From Clostridia bacterium (lineage in GTDB: Bacteria > Bacillota > Clostridia > Peptostreptococcales > Anaerovoracaceae): DNA of 62,475 bases. Position 1 is the stretch's first letter; the number at the start of each line of letters is the position of its first letter. The position numbers and the translations under genes are program-made. This document shows positions 33,217 to 42,031 of this stretch, in pieces. The notes below the pieces were generated by a model that did no database searches, was not told where the DNA came from, and worked only from the letters and a program-made list of their open reading frames with translations. Location of the stretch: positions 1 to 62,475 of the forward strand of contig CABJAP010000020.1 in the NCBI GenBank assembly GCA_902363595.1, in the 5' to 3' direction.

Positions 33217-34734
33217 ATGAGCGAAAAAAAGATGGGCCTTGCGGCCAGGCTGAGAGATGAAAAAGCGTTAGCATTAGTACGATCAGCGGAGGAAGCAGCA
33301 GAGATAATTAAAGACGGGATGACAGTGGGCGTCAGCGGTTTTACGCCATCCGGTTATCCCAAGGCTGTGCCTCTTGCTCTGGCAGAACGGGCGAAAGGCG
33401 GAGAGAAAATAAAGATCGATCTCTATTCGGGAGCATCGGTAGGACCGGAGATCGATGCGGCTCTTACTGAGGCGGGCGTGATCAAAAAGCGGCTCCCTTA
33501 TCACACCAATGCCACCATCCGCGGCAAGATTAACGAAGGCGAAGTCGAGTACATAGATATGCATTTATCCCAGAGCACCCAATATGTCAATTATGGTATG
33601 CTAAACAAAATCGATGTGGCCATAGTTGAAGGGCTGGCCATCACGGAAGAGGGCCATATCATACCGACCACCGCAGTGGGCAATGCTCCCGCATTTATCA
33701 AAAACGCAGATCAAGTCATCGTGGAGATCAATCTAAAAAAGCCCATGAGCCTGGAAGGAATGGCCGATATTGTCCTGCTGGATAATCCGCCCAACCGCAA
33801 ACCCATCGGTATCTGCAATCCGGCCGACCGAATCGGCATGCCCTATATGGAGTGCGGGTTCGATAAAATTGCTGCCGTTGTCATTACCGATATGCAGGAT
33901 AAAACCAGGCCTCTGGGCGAAGTGGACGATGCTTCCAAAGAGATTTCCAATAACATCATAAAATTTTTTGATAGAGAAGTTGCCTCTGGAAGATTGACAA
34001 ATTCTCTGCTTCCGTTACAATCGGGAGTAGGAAGTGTTGCCAACGCGGTTCTCTACGGCCTGTGCGATTCCGAGTATGAAAACCTGACCTGCTACACAGA
34101 AGTGGTACAGGATTCCATGCTGGATCTGCTCCGGTCGGGGAAAGCCAATATGGCTTCTACCACAGCGCTCAGCCCTTCCCCTGCTGCGCTGGAAGAGTTT
34201 TTAGATGAAGTTGATTTTTTCCGGGATAAGATCATTTTGAGACCGCAGGAGATCAGCAACAATCCGGAAGTCGTGCGGCGACTGGGTGTGATTGCCATGA
34301 ATACCGCCATTGAAGCGGATATCTATGGAAACGTAAATTCCACCCACATTATGGGATCGAAGATGATGAACGGGATCGGAGGTTCCGGGGACTTCTCCAG
34401 AAACGGCGCCATTACCATTTTCAGCACACCGTCTACAGCTAAGGGCGGTAAAATCTCTTCCATTGTACCGATGGTTTCCCATGTGGATCATACGGAGCAC
34501 GAAGTGATGGTGCTGGTTACCGAACAGGGTTACGCGGACCTGAGGGGACTGAGCCCAAAGGAACGGGCCGTGAAAATCATTGAAAACTGCGCCCACCCGG
34601 ATTTTAAGGAAGAGCTGATGTCTTATTTTAAACGGGCCTGCGATTCCTCGGCGCTGCATACGCCGCATATTCTTACAGAAGCGCTGTCATGGCATTCCAG
34701 ATATCTGGACACGGGGAGCATGCTGGAAGAGTGA
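33217..34734 (+). CDS. Acetyl-CoA hydrolase/succinate CoA-transferase family (Cat1-like)
   Basis: A 505-residue family I CoA-transferase of the Cat1/YgfH type. Characteristic blocks: VGVSGFTPSGYPKAVPLALAE, the substrate loop QSGVGSVANAVLYGL, the catalytic glutamate in CYTEVVQDSMLDLL, and the C-terminal IVPMVSHVDHTEHEVMVLVTEQGYADLRGLSP. It would move CoA between acetyl-CoA and an acid such as succinate. With the acylating aldehyde dehydrogenase encoded next it matches the succinate-to-4-hydroxybutyrate route of Clostridium kluyveri (cat1-sucD), although 4-hydroxybutyrate dehydrogenase is not in the window. Confidence 0.88.
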   Translation: MSEKKMGLAARLRDEKALALVRSAEEAAEIIKDGMTVGVSGFTPSGYPKAVPLALAERAKGGEKIKIDLYSGASVGPEIDAALTEAGVIKKRLPYHTNATIRGKINEGEVEYIDMHLSQSTQYVNYGMLNKIDVAIVEGLAITEEGHIIPTTAVGNAPAFIKNADQVIVEINLKKPMSLEGMADIVLLDNPPNRKPIGICNPADRIGMPYMECGFDKIAAVVITDMQDKTRPLGEVDDASKEISNNIIKFFDREVASGRLTNSLLPLQSGVGSVANAVLYGLCDSEYENLTCYTEVVQDSMLDLLRSGKANMASTTALSPSPAALEEFLDEVDFFRDKIILRPQEISNNPEVVRRLGVIAMNTAIEADIYGNVNSTHIMGSKMMNGIGGSGDFSRNGAITIFSTPSTAKGGKISSIVPMVSHVDHTEHEVMVLVTEQGYADLRGLSPKERAVKIIENCAHPDFKEELMSYFKRACDSSALHTPHILTEALSWHSRYLDTGSMLEE

Positions 34735-34777
34735 TAAAAAACGTTAATACATAAAAACAAAGATGGAGGAAAAAAGA

Positions 34778-36154
34778 ATGGATGAAAAAGCAATGAGTCA
34801 GGAGTATATAGGCGGATTTATCGAACGGGCAAGAAAAGCTCAGGCTGAATTTGAAAAAATGACCCAGGATCAAGTTGATCTGGCCGTCAAGACAGTGGGA
34901 AAAGTCGTATACGACAATGCGGAGTATCTGGCGGAAATCGCGGTGGAAGAAACCGGCATGGGCAATGTCCCCGATAAAATCGCCAAAAATAAGCAGAAAT
35001 CAAAAATTGTCTGGAACAACTTGAAAGGAAAAAAATCCAGAGGAATTCTCGATACAGATGAAAACACAGGCATTACCAGAATTGCTAAACCCATCGGTGT
35101 GGCGGCAGCCATTACACCTTGCACCAACCCGATTGTTACGCCGATGAGCAATGCGATGTTTGCCTTAAAGTGCGGCAATGCAATCATTATCACGCCTCAC
35201 CACAAAGCACAGAAATGCAGTACTAAGACTGTAGAAATGATTAATGCCCAGCTGTCCAAGCTGGGATATCCGGAACATCTCATTCAAATCCTGGATCAGC
35301 ATTCCAGAGAAAACACCAGAAACTTGATTTCGTCCGCGGATATCGTAATCGCTACCGGCGGCGCGGGAATGGTCAATGCAGCCTATAGCTCCGGCCGTCC
35401 GGCTCTGGGCGTTGGCGCTGGCAATGTTCAGTGCATCATCGATGAAGGATATGACTATAAAGAAGCGGTGCCCAAGATCATCGCCGGCAGAACCTTTGAC
35501 TATGGAATCATTTGCTCCGGAGAGCAGTCCGTTATCTGCCCGGAAAAAGACTACGATGCAATCATGGCTGAATTTGAAGCGGGCGGCGCCTATGTGGTAA
35601 AAGATCCGAAAGAGCTGGAAGGTGTCCGGGAGGCTCTCTTCCAGGATGGAAAACCCAACCGGCATTCAGTGGGCCAGTCGCCGGAAAAGATCGCCGAGCT
35701 GGCGGGGATCGAGCTGCCGGAAGGCACCAAGATCATTGTTGCTCAGGCGGATGGAACGGCTTTGACAGATGCGCTGGGCGGAGAAAAAATGGCTCCGGTT
35801 ATTGCCGCATATAAATATAAAACCCTGGATGAAGGGATCAATATTGCCAGAGAGAATTTGGAGAAAGAAGGTAAGGGGCATAGCGTATCCTTCCACTCCG
35901 ATTCGGAAGACCATATCAGACACGTAGGCGAAGAACTATGCGTATCCAGATTTGTAATTAACCAGGTTTGTGCCAGCAGCGCAGGCGGAAGCTTCTATAA
36001 TGGCCTGGCTCCGACCAACACGCTGGGATGCGGAAGCTGGGGCCATAATAGTATCTCCGAAAATCTGGATTACAAACATCTGATGAACGTATCCAGAATC
36101 GCCCGTTACATGCCCAATAATCATGTTCCTTCCGATGAAGAGCTGTGGGGATAA
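34778..36154 (+). CDS. CoA-acylating aldehyde dehydrogenase, SucD-like
   Basis: About 458 residues. The family blocks are visible: ITPCTNPIVTPMSNAMFALKCGNAIIITPHHKA, GGAGMVNAAYSSGRPALGVGAGN, the catalytic cysteine in DYGIICSGEQSVI (about residue 245), and the C-terminal NTLGCGSWGHNSISENL. Best matched to succinate-semialdehyde dehydrogenase (acylating) of C. kluyveri, with propionaldehyde or butyraldehyde dehydrogenases as alternatives. Start at ATG 34778, 8 bases after GGAGG; an upstream in-frame ATG lies on the ribosome site itself. Confidence 0.85.
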   Translation: MDEKAMSQEYIGGFIERARKAQAEFEKMTQDQVDLAVKTVGKVVYDNAEYLAEIAVEETGMGNVPDKIAKNKQKSKIVWNNLKGKKSRGILDTDENTGITRIAKPIGVAAAITPCTNPIVTPMSNAMFALKCGNAIIITPHHKAQKCSTKTVEMINAQLSKLGYPEHLIQILDQHSRENTRNLISSADIVIATGGAGMVNAAYSSGRPALGVGAGNVQCIIDEGYDYKEAVPKIIAGRTFDYGIICSGEQSVICPEKDYDAIMAEFEAGGAYVVKDPKELEGVREALFQDGKPNRHSVGQSPEKIAELAGIELPEGTKIIVAQADGTALTDALGGEKMAPVIAAYKYKTLDEGINIARENLEKEGKGHSVSFHSDSEDHIRHVGEELCVSRFVINQVCASSAGGSFYNGLAPTNTLGCGSWGHNSISENLDYKHLMNVSRIARYMPNNHVPSDEELWG

Positions 36155-36207
36155 TTGCAATTAAAAAAGGTAAGTGCAAACTCTTAAATAAATAAAGCTT
36201 TTAAAGG

Positions 36208-36246
36208 AAAATCGCCTGAAATCGTGAGTTCAGGCGATTTTCTTTT
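36208..36246 (+). terminator. Terminator of the CoA-transferase operon
   Basis: A 13-bp stem AAAATCGCCTGAA/TTCAGGCGATTTT (36208-36220 and 36229-36241) followed by CTTTTTG, 53 bases after the dehydrogenase stop. Confidence 0.9.
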
Positions 36247-36730
36247 TGTATGGAAAAAAGCTGGCTGGCAGGCTGGAACTCTTGCGGCATCCCGGGAGCA
36301 TGCGATCTATTGTCAATGCCCAAAAATTGGAAACTTTTTTTGGGTGCAACTCTGATATTCTAAAGATGCGGGCCTATGGTGTGTGGAAAGTGCTGGGCCG
36401 AGTATCGGAACTGGGCGTTTTTTGTGGATGCTGATATTTCGGGAGCGTTTTCTGCTGCTGCGCCGCCTTGGTTTAAGGGGAATTGTCGGTATACGAGAAG
36501 AAACGTCTCCTTACCGATACGTTTCCTGATGGTACCGCCTGCGATGAAGGAGAACGTATCAGATTAGAAAGATTTTCGAGTTCGTTTTGATAGTTTCCCG
36601 GCGGGCGCCGATTTACCTGCCAGAAAGCCAAAAACTACACTATGCCCTTTCGGGGGCCGGACTGCGTGACGCCAACTTGCAAAACACCGACCTGCATAAC
36701 GTCCGTTTGATCGACACCGGCCCGCATATA
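36247..36730. other. Non-coding stretch ahead of the sigma-54 operon
   Basis: About 480 bases without a credible gene. It holds a 12-bp hairpin GATACGTTTCCT/AGGA(G)AACGTATC (36516-36560). The part TTTCGAGTTCGTTTTGATAG (36574-36593) resembles TTTCGAGTTGGTTATGATAG at 46333-46352, so a degenerate dispersed element may be present. Confidence 0.4.
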
Positions 36731-36735
36731 AAAAG

Positions 36736-36793
36736 TGTTACAAAATGAAAAAAATAAAATGGAATATAGCCGGTCTGTTACAAAATGGAGCAA
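36736..36793 (+). promoter_or_regulatory. Two upstream activator sites of the sigma-54 promoter
   Basis: TGTTACAAAATG occurs at 36736-36747 and again at 36776-36787, exactly 40 bases (about four helical turns) apart and 103-154 bases before the -24 box. The second continues GAGCAA, and a third site TGTTACATAGTGGAACAA at 46164-46181 matches it at 15 of 18 positions before the other sigma-54 promoter. The pattern TGTTACA-N3-TGGAACA is an inverted repeat. These are likely binding sites for the activator encoded at 42032-44074. Confidence 0.75.
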
Positions 36794-36888
36794 TGAAAAA
36801 GAGATGCTTTTTTCGATCAAAAATGACATGATTCTTGCAAAGCTTGAATTTTCAATGGTCGCATTCAACGTTTTAAAAATTCAGTAAA

Positions 36889-36905
36889 TTGGCACAGTTG
36901 TTGCG
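36889..36905 (+). promoter_or_regulatory. Sigma-54 promoter of the SDR-TRAP-amidohydrolase operon
   Basis: TTGGCAC-AGTTG-TTGCG: the invariant GG of the -24 box (TGGCAC, 36890-36895) and GC of the -12 box (TTGC, 36901-36904) with the canonical five-base gap. It lies 48 bases before the SDR start. Confidence 0.9.
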
Positions 36906-36951
36906 TGATATATAGGTAAATCTACAAACGGAAAGAGAAAGGAGGAGATCG

Positions 36952-37701
36952 ATGGATCTTGGAATCAATGGAAAAATTGCTATCGTGACCGGAGCCGGCA
37001 AGGGGATCGGTAGAGCCTGCGCACTGCAGCTTGCCAGAGAAAAGGCGGCGGTGGTTATCAGCGATATCGATGACGAAGCCGGACAAAAAACAAGTGCGGA
37101 GGTGGTACAGCTGGGAGTGGAGTCCCTATTCATCCACTGCGACGTTTCACAGGAGGGGGACGTGAAAGATCTGTTTCGCAAAACCCATGAACATTTCGGA
37201 AGAATCGATATTTTAATCAACAATGCGGGAATTTCGCCCAAACTGCCCTTTTACGAAATCACGGAAGAACAGTTTGACCAGGTGCTGAACATTAATCTAA
37301 AAAGCAATTTCCTGTGTTCAAAGGAAGCTTTCGCATATATGAAAGACAACGGATGGGGCCGGATCGTGAGCCTGTCCTCACTTGCGGGACTTCACGGGGG
37401 AATTAATTCTGCGGCCCACTATTCAGCAACGAAAGCCGGCATCATAGGTTTGACCAAAACGCTGGCCAAGCAGGTGGGCAAATACAATATCACCGTTAAC
37501 TGCGTAGCACCGGGGCGGATCGACACCGCCATGACGAGGATGCTGTCAAAAGAACAGCTGGATGAAGTGCTGGCGCGAATCCCAATCAGGAGGCTGGGTA
37601 CAGTGGAAGAAGTGGCCAACGTAATTACCTTCCTTGCTTCTGAGGGAGGCTCGTATATTACAGGTTCCTGCGTGGAGATTTTAGGCGGTTATACAGGGTG
37701 A
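36952..37701 (+). CDS. Short-chain dehydrogenase/reductase (FabG-like)
   Basis: A classical SDR of 249 residues. Cofactor site TGAGKGIGRACA at residues 12-23, NNAG at about 89-92, catalytic Ser in SLSSLAG, YSATK (Tyr and Lys), and PGRIDT after them. The acidic residue after beta-2 (ISDIDD) suggests NAD rather than NADP. First gene of a sigma-54-controlled operon with TRAP transporter and COG3964 amidohydrolase genes, so it probably oxidises a hydroxyl group of the imported compound; the substrate is unknown. AGGAGG six bases before the ATG. Confidence 0.88.
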   Translation: MDLGINGKIAIVTGAGKGIGRACALQLAREKAAVVISDIDDEAGQKTSAEVVQLGVESLFIHCDVSQEGDVKDLFRKTHEHFGRIDILINNAGISPKLPFYEITEEQFDQVLNINLKSNFLCSKEAFAYMKDNGWGRIVSLSSLAGLHGGINSAAHYSATKAGIIGLTKTLAKQVGKYNITVNCVAPGRIDTAMTRMLSKEQLDEVLARIPIRRLGTVEEVANVITFLASEGGSYITGSCVEILGGYTG

Positions 37702-37798
37702 TTTGTAATTGAAAGTGAGGGGAATGGCGTTCGTAGAAATTCGATGTGTTTAGCGCTTTTTCCTAGGTGGAAAGCTTATTATGCGAGGGAGGTTGACC

Positions 37799-38305
37799 AT
37801 GAAGAAAATAATTAACGGGCTTGATTCTTTTGAGAAAGTGATTGGCGGAATTTTAGTCGGCATTCTTTTCATTATTCTGATATGGCAAACTGTTTCCAGA
37901 AATATTGGAATTAAGGCCACGTGGACAGATGAGACTGCAAGATACTTGTTTGTATTATTGACTTACATTGGCGCAGGGCTTGCAATGCTTCTTGGGAAGC
38001 ATATTAAAATTGATATCCTTGTTTATATCTGGCCAAAAAAAATACGGAAATACATGGAAGCAATGGGAAGTGTTGTTGCTATGCTATTCTGTATTTTCGT
38101 CTGTTATCAAACAGTTGTTTACAACATTAATGTAGTTGCGGGAGCAGGAAGGATGTCGCCAAGTTTAGGATTACCAATGAGTATTCCTTATACAGCGGTA
38201 TCAATCGGATATTTTCTTATGGGAGTTCGATTGCTGCAGGTAGAGGTTTTGCCCAAAATTCGTAATCTGTTTAGAAAGGAAAAAACAGAAGGGGGTGAAG
38301 TATAG
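37799..38305 (+). CDS. TRAP transporter small permease (DctQ)
   Basis: About 168 residues, four membrane helices (for example VIGGILVGILFIILIWQTVSRNI and YLFVLLTYIGAGLAMLLGKHIKIDIL), with the DctQ block WTDETARYLFVLLTYIGAG. Partner of the large permease and the binding protein encoded next; imports an organic acid with sodium or proton gradient. Start ATG 37799 behind GGGAGG. It shares one base with the large permease gene. Confidence 0.9.
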   Translation: MKKIINGLDSFEKVIGGILVGILFIILIWQTVSRNIGIKATWTDETARYLFVLLTYIGAGLAMLLGKHIKIDILVYIWPKKIRKYMEAMGSVVAMLFCIFVCYQTVVYNINVVAGAGRMSPSLGLPMSIPYTAVSIGYFLMGVRLLQVEVLPKIRNLFRKEKTEGGEV

Positions 38306-39588
38306 TGCAAACAGTAGTCATCGTATTAGGTTTATTTTTACTGTTTTTATCATTCAGAATTGCATTGCCTTTAGCGCTTGGATTGGCGGTAGTAATCTTT
38401 GCATTGATAGAGGGCTCATTGCCTATCGATGTAGTATGGCAGACCTTTTTTACATCGTTTGATAGCTTTACGTTATTAGCCGTACCATTTTTCATGCTTG
38501 CGGGTGATTTTATGGCGGCTGGGGGAATCTCTAAAAGATTAGTACGATTAGCCAATGCCTATTTGGGAACATTAACAGGGTCGCTGGGAATCGTAACAGT
38601 AGTATGCTGTATGTTTTTTGCAGCGGTTTCAGGCTCCGCACCTGCTACAGCTGCCACAATTGGAGCGCTATTAGTTCCGGCTATGGTGGCTGAGAATTAT
38701 GAAAAATCGTTTGCGACCTCTTTAACAGCATGTGCAGGCGCTCTTGGACCAATTATTCCGCCAAGTATTTTGTTCATTGTATTTGGTACTATCACAGAGC
38801 AATCTGTATCAGCCTTATTCCTAGCGGGCATTGGTCCAGGAGCATTAATTGGCGTTATTCTCTGCTTCTATGTTTATTTCGTTTCAAAGAAAAAAGGCTT
38901 TGGAAATAAACATGAAGTTGCTTCTAAGCAAGAAAAGCGAGAGGCTTTGAAAGAAGCGTCTTGGTCTCTAATTTTGCCGGTAATCATTTTAGGAAGTATT
39001 TACTCGGGAATTGCAACACCGACAGAAGCAGCCGTAGTTGCATGTGTATATGCATTATTCGTAGGTATTTATATCAATAAAGATTTAAAATGGAAAGATA
39101 TACCACATATTTTCGTTACAACCGCATGTACAACAGGCTATTGCTTAGTATCCCTTGGAGCTGCAGCAGCATTTGCAAAGCTACTTACAATGAACAGCAT
39201 ACCGATTATCTTGGCAGATTGGATTACTTCAATGACAGACAGCCGAATTGTAATTTTACTACTAATTAATGTAATTCTACTAATAGCGGGATGCTTTATT
39301 GAACCAATTCCTGCAATTACAATATTTGCCCCATTGATGATGCCTTTGGCAACTGCCGTAGGTGTGGACCCTGTACATTTTGGATGTGTTATGGTACTCA
39401 ATCTAACCTTAGGAATGTGTACTCCTCCTGTTGGAGTTAACCTATTTGTCTCTGCGGGTATGGCACAAATTCCTGTACATTCCATGTTCAAATGGTTGTT
39501 CCCCTGCTTAGCTTGTATGGTATTGGCGCTTCTGATTGTAACGTTTGTTCCGGTACTTTCTACAGGACTTCCAGGGCTGCTAAATTAA
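38305..39588 (+). CDS. TRAP transporter large permease (DctM)
   Basis: A 427-residue membrane protein, about 12 segments, of the DctM/YiaN type. Marks include PLALGLAVVIFALIEG, VPFFMLAGDFMAAGGISKRL, GSAPATAATIGALLVPAMV, GPIIPPSI and IATPTEAAVVACVYALFVG, and the C-terminal NLTLGMCTPPVGVNLFV. Starts with GTG at 38305 overlapping the last base of dctQ stop. The substrate cannot be told from sequence. Confidence 0.93.
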   Translation: MQTVVIVLGLFLLFLSFRIALPLALGLAVVIFALIEGSLPIDVVWQTFFTSFDSFTLLAVPFFMLAGDFMAAGGISKRLVRLANAYLGTLTGSLGIVTVVCCMFFAAVSGSAPATAATIGALLVPAMVAENYEKSFATSLTACAGALGPIIPPSILFIVFGTITEQSVSALFLAGIGPGALIGVILCFYVYFVSKKKGFGNKHEVASKQEKREALKEASWSLILPVIILGSIYSGIATPTEAAVVACVYALFVGIYINKDLKWKDIPHIFVTTACTTGYCLVSLGAAAAFAKLLTMNSIPIILADWITSMTDSRIVILLLINVILLIAGCFIEPIPAITIFAPLMMPLATAVGVDPVHFGCVMVLNLTLGMCTPPVGVNLFVSAGMAQIPVHSMFKWLFPCLACMVLALLIVTFVPVLSTGLPGLLN

Positions 39589-39612
39589 TTATGAAAAGAT
39601 TAGGAGGAAAAA

Positions 39613-40644
39613 ATGAAGAAGATTTTAGTAATTTGTCTATGCGTTGTTATGATGGCAACATTTGGGTTGGCCGGATGTGGTGATAAATCCGGGGGTTCTT
39701 CTGATAAGGTCTATGAACTAAAGATAGCGCATGTGCTTTCAGAAACAGATGATGTACACCTCGGGTTTGAAAAACTAAAAGAAATGTTAGAAGAGAGATC
39801 AGACGGGCGCATCAGCGTAAAAATTTATGGTAATGCAGCCCTATCCAGTGGAGATGAAGAAACTGTAGAATTAGTAAACACAAATGCCGTACAGATGGCA
39901 TGCGTAGGTATTTTCAGTCTGGCCAACATTGGTAAAAACCTAGGAAAGTTCTCTGTGCTGGATTTGCCATATCTATTTGAAACCGATGAAGAGTATTATA
40001 AGTTTTTAGATAGTGATTATGGAAAAGCTATGATGGATGAAGTTCTAAAAGAAACAGGTAACGTACAAGCCGTTACGAGTTATGTAAGAAGTTGGCATTG
40101 CCTGACGACAACTGCAAAACCTGCACATGTTCCCGCAGATATTAAGGGCAAATCCATCTTGACCCAATCGCCAGATGTATTTAGAAAAACAGCTGAGTCT
40201 TGGGGCGGGAATGTAGCAACCGTTGCTTTTTCAGAAGCCTATACTGCGATGCAGCAAGGCTCCATCGATGGGCATCTCAGACCTATTAATTTGAGCATTT
40301 CTCAAAGATTCTATGAAGTACAAAAGTATGCAACGTTAGTAAATCAGGCAGCTATGGCAAACACCACTTTGGTTAGCAAGTCTTGGTTTGATTCGCTGCC
40401 GGAAGACTTACAGAAAGTCGTGACAGAAAGCTTAGACGAATACCAAGGAATAATGCGCGAATATGGTAAGACAAGGCAGAGTGAAAGCATCAACCAAATG
40501 AAGGAAAATGGAGTTGAAGTGATTGAACTAACCGATTCTGAAAGGGCAAAATGGGTTGAAGATTCTAAGGTTGTATACGATCAAATGAAAAGCACGATTG
40601 GGGCCGATGTTATTGAAGAAGCACGCAAAATAATTGGAAAGTAA
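39613..40644 (+). CDS. TRAP transporter substrate-binding lipoprotein (DctP)
   Basis: A 343-residue solute-binding protein with a lipoprotein signal: MKKILVICLCVVMMATFGLAGC, the Cys at residue 22 being the lipid anchor in a Gram-positive cell. The mature part has the DctP pattern YELKIAHVLSETDDVHLGFEKLKEM, RISVKIYGNAAL, and AFSEAYTAMQQGSIDGHLRPI. The usual conserved arginine that pairs with the substrate carboxylate lies in the SYVRSWHCL region (about residue 160), suggesting an organic acid ligand. Confidence 0.93.
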   Translation: MKKILVICLCVVMMATFGLAGCGDKSGGSSDKVYELKIAHVLSETDDVHLGFEKLKEMLEERSDGRISVKIYGNAALSSGDEETVELVNTNAVQMACVGIFSLANIGKNLGKFSVLDLPYLFETDEEYYKFLDSDYGKAMMDEVLKETGNVQAVTSYVRSWHCLTTTAKPAHVPADIKGKSILTQSPDVFRKTAESWGGNVATVAFSEAYTAMQQGSIDGHLRPINLSISQRFYEVQKYATLVNQAAMANTTLVSKSWFDSLPEDLQKVVTESLDEYQGIMREYGKTRQSESINQMKENGVEVIELTDSERAKWVEDSKVVYDQMKSTIGADVIEEARKIIGK

Positions 40645-40656
40645 TAAAAAATTAGA

Positions 40657-40692
40657 GAAAGGGGCATATGTGTCCATGCCCCTTTCTGTTTA
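40657..40692 (+). terminator. Attenuating hairpin between dctP and the amidohydrolase gene
   Basis: An 11-bp stem GAAAGGGGCAT/ATGCCCCTTTC followed by TGTTTAAA. It lies 12 bases after the dctP stop and would partly terminate, lowering amidohydrolase relative to transporter. Confidence 0.65.
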
Positions 40693-40760
40693 AAAAACAT
40701 GCAAATGGGTTGAAAAATAATATTTCCTTACAGATGCAATATATTATGAGGAGTGAATTT

Positions 40761-41930
40761 ATGCAAGATATTATTATAAAGGGAGGAAGGGTGGTCGATT
40801 TCTTTTCCGAAACCGATTTGATACAAGACATAGCAGTAAAAGATGGAAAAATTATAAAATGTTGTAACGAAGATACTGCGACGAAAGTAATTGATGCTGA
40901 AGGCTGTATTGTTGCGCCAGGATTCATCGATGCGCATACTCATCTATATTGGGGCGGTAGTGGAATTCTAAGCACGCAAGCAGATATTTCCTGCTTGCCT
41001 AATTGCGTCACTACAGGCTGCGATGCAGGTAGTACGAGTATATGGAATTTTGAAAGTTTTTATAAATCGGATATTACAAACTCTCTGACTAGAATTGTTG
41101 CAATGCTTCATCCCTGTATTACAGGAGTGCAGTTGCCGCCATCTGAAGAGGTCGAAAACCCAAACCACTTTAACAAAGAAGAAATTATTCAATTCTTTGA
41201 AAGGTATCCGGACACAATCCGTGGGTTAAAAATCAGAATGAGTAAAGGGACCGCAGGAAAATTTGGAATCGCTCCCATTCAGAAAGCTGAAGAAATCGCT
41301 GAAACAATTCGAAACAAAGGATACCACTGTATGGTAACTTGTCATTTTAGTGATCTGGCAGATGGTGTAACAATGGATATGCTCATGGAAACGTTACAAA
41401 AAGACGATATTCTCTCGCATGTGTTTCATCCGGCTGGAGATTCGATTTTTAATCCTGACGGTACCATTATGGACTGCGTTATGAAAGCAAGAGAAAAAGG
41501 GATTTTGTTTGATAGCAGCAGAGGTAGAATTAACTTTTCCATTGAAAACATTCAAAAGGCAGCAAAACACGGATTTTATCCAGATGTAATCAGCACTGAT
41601 TTAGGGAAAAAAACATTATACCTAAAACCAAATTTTTCTATTATCAACAGTATGTCTTTGTTTCTTAATATGGGGATGCCACTGTTGGATATTATTAAAG
41701 CAGTTACCTTTACCCCTGCGAGGTCACTGGGTATATTGGACAAGGCTGGCACTCTTATGCAAGGAAGGCCCGCAGATATTGCAATTATCAAAGTTGTCGA
41801 TTGTAAAAAAACTTACAGAGATACCTTCGGCGGACAAATTACAGGAGAAAGATTGATAATTCCGATGGCTACTGTGCGAAATGGGCAGGTAGTATTTCAA
41901 CAAATTTTTATGGATAATGAACCTACTTGA
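40761..41930 (+). CDS. COG3964-type metal-dependent amidohydrolase/deacetylase
   Basis: About 389 residues. The metal sites can be followed: DAHTHLYWGG (HxH) near residue 58, KIRMSKG (possible carboxylated lysine) near 160, CHFSD and SHVFHP (two further His), and VISTDLG (Asp). This order matches the COG3964 group, whose members include an N-acetyl-mandelate deacetylase. It likely hydrolyses an N-acyl or ester-type bond of the compound imported by the TRAP system. Start at ATG 40761 with GAGGAG, although the frame is open further upstream. The gene ends the sigma-54 operon. Confidence 0.75.
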   Translation: MQDIIIKGGRVVDFFSETDLIQDIAVKDGKIIKCCNEDTATKVIDAEGCIVAPGFIDAHTHLYWGGSGILSTQADISCLPNCVTTGCDAGSTSIWNFESFYKSDITNSLTRIVAMLHPCITGVQLPPSEEVENPNHFNKEEIIQFFERYPDTIRGLKIRMSKGTAGKFGIAPIQKAEEIAETIRNKGYHCMVTCHFSDLADGVTMDMLMETLQKDDILSHVFHPAGDSIFNPDGTIMDCVMKAREKGILFDSSRGRINFSIENIQKAAKHGFYPDVISTDLGKKTLYLKPNFSIINSMSLFLNMGMPLLDIIKAVTFTPARSLGILDKAGTLMQGRPADIAIIKVVDCKKTYRDTFGGQITGERLIIPMATVRNGQVVFQQIFMDNEPT

Positions 41931-41968
41931 TCTTTTGGTAAACCGGGCCTAAAATAATATATGAATAT

Positions 41969-42006
41969 AAAAAGTTTCCAGACGATTAATGCTGGAAACT
42001 TTTTAT
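41969..42006 (+). terminator. Bidirectional terminator between amidohydrolase and activator genes
   Basis: A 13-bp stem AAAAAGTTTCCAG/CTGGAAACTTTTT (41969-41981 and 41992-42004), symmetric in its T-runs, lies between the converging ends of the two genes. Confidence 0.9.
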
Positions 42007-42031
42007 ATGGTTTTATGTTTTTTTGAACATA

